Made by a program: the position numbers and the translations under genes. DNA of 5,426 nucleotides from an uncultured Campylobacter sp. (lineage in GTDB: Bacteria; Campylobacterota; Campylobacteria; Campylobacterales; Campylobacteraceae), in the NCBI RefSeq assembly GCF_937997465.1, contig NZ_CALKTQ010000299.1, positions 1-5,426 on the forward strand, given 5' to 3'. Position 1 is the first letter of the stretch. Each line of letters starts with the position of its first letter. Of the stretch, positions 5,072 through 5,426 are shown piece by piece. The notes beneath the pieces are model-generated. The model was given only the letters and a program-made list of their open reading frames with translations, was not told the DNA's origin and ran no database searches.

Positions 5072-5298
5072 TGCAAAAATTATCAAATTTTTACACCTAA
5101 ATTTGCTTCTCATCTTTTAATATAACGATATCAAATTTTAACTAATATCCATAAAATTAAAATTATTTTTGCCAGTGCCTGTGAATTAACGGTGTAGAGA
5201 GTTTGGTAAAACCAAATATAGAAAAAGCGAGCCACGCTTAAATTTGCTTGGATTTTATGGCAAATTTAAGCACTCACCAGTAAAATTTAATCTAAATT
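5072..5298. other. AT-rich gap between convergent tpx and nrdA
   Basis: No convincing open frame, tRNA or known RNA is seen on either strand. The stretch is AT-rich and holds three inverted repeats, listed separately or here: TTTGGT-aaa-ACCAAA at 5202-5216, a 12-bp repeat at 5236-5271, and a 12-bp repeat at 5279-5305. The central part, 5170-5235, is less AT-rich than its flanks and could be the relic of a gene or an unlisted small RNA; nothing in the sequence decides this. Confidence 0.5.
5236..5271 (-). terminator. 12-bp inverted repeat, second hairpin downstream of nrdA
   Basis: GCTTAAATTTGC and GCAAATTTAAGC are perfect 12-base arms around a 12-base loop. On the minus strand it follows the nrdA-side hairpin by seven bases and may act as a backup terminator or RNA-stabilising hairpin. 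No T run follows. Confidence 0.45.
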
Positions 5299-5305
5299 TT
5301 ACTGA
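5279..5305 (-). terminator. Hairpin at the nrdA stop codon, likely nrdA terminator
   Basis: CAGTAAAATTTA, loop ATC, and TAAATTTTACTG form a perfect 12-pair stem. On the minus strand it starts in the penultimate codon of nrdA, so the TAA stop lies within the stem. AT-rich with no clear T run after it, so its efficiency is uncertain. Confidence 0.5.
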
Positions 5306-5426
5306 CACCCCTCGCACTCGATCGAGCGATCGGCGACATTGTTTAGCTTTTCGCTATCTGGGCTTTCGGAGCGTAGATAGTAGGTCGATTTTAGTCCCAT
5401 CTCCCACGCGAGCGTATAAATTTCGC
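5299..5426 (-). CDS. nrdA: NrdA, class I ribonucleoside-diphosphate reductase alpha subunit, C-terminal end (partial)
   Basis: The last 41 residues are visible; the gene runs off the right edge. They read WEMGLKSTYYLRSESPDSE, the final helix and strand of the aerobic reductase large chain (KSTYYLR is a near-invariant block), followed by a flexible tail ending SIECEGCQ. The paired cysteines of CEGC are the redox-active tail that carries electrons from thioredoxin or glutaredoxin to the active site. The enzyme reduces ribonucleoside diphosphates and needs the NrdB radical subunit, which is not in the window. Stop is TAA at 5301-5299. The gene is convergent with tpx. Its closeness to nrdG puts aerobic and anaerobic reductase functions within about 1 kb. 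Confidence 0.92.
   Translation of the reverse strand, partial: EIYTLAWEMGLKSTYYLRSESPDSEKLNNVADRSIECEGCQ

Noticed and set aside
5170..5235. tRNA or known riboswitch in the tpx-nrdA gap
   Set aside because: No cloverleaf, CCA acceptor pairing or recognised aptamer core could be traced on either strand.

Overview
The window looks like chromosomal DNA from a Campylobacter with moderate GC, in the range of the oral species group (C. rectus, showae, curvus or concisus type). The basis is the close Campylobacter-type sequence of QueF, Tpx, NrdG and the NrdA tail, and the extreme abundance of the word AAATTT. The species is inferred, not proven. I see no mobile element, CRISPR array, tRNA or rRNA.

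Left part, plus strand (1-2151): the 3' end of an EAL-domain (cyclic di-GMP phosphodiesterase-type) gene, then queF (preQ1 synthase, queuosine pathway) with an unusual basic low-complexity C-terminal tail of about 100 residues, then a 409-residue protein with two YfbR-like HD domains. In the HD protein only the second domain keeps the metal ligands. The three genes are packed as an operon (9-base gap, then an ATGA overlap).

Middle (2152-3496): the stretch between 2152 and 2306 is not empty. On the minus strand it encodes the small bacterial signal recognition particle RNA (ffs), recognised from its GGAA-capped apical helix, its 3' motif and a 12-bp terminal helix. Next, on the plus strand, come a small helical protein of unknown function (2307-2741) and a secreted or membrane-anchored protein of unknown function. 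The N-terminal anchor of the latter (2752 onward) lies in a different frame from its body (2874-3458), so the gene is frameshifted or the sequence lacks a base.

Right part (3497-5426): on the minus strand are a 53-residue stand-alone protein resembling the glycyl-radical tail of class III ribonucleotide reductase and, directly downstream, nrdG, the radical-SAM activase. Divergent from them is tpx (thiol peroxidase), with both catalytic cysteines and an odd GGCGCGCM tail. tpx ends in an intrinsic terminator. After an AT-rich gap with three hairpins comes the 3' end of nrdA (aerobic class I reductase alpha chain) on the minus strand. Aerobic and anaerobic deoxynucleotide synthesis genes and a peroxide-removing enzyme therefore sit side by side, in keeping with a microaerophile that can also grow without oxygen.

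No wholly new multi-gene system is evident. The points most worth following are the QueF tail, the miniature glycyl-radical protein, the half-dead tandem HD protein, the Cys-rich Tpx tail and the frameshifted surface protein.
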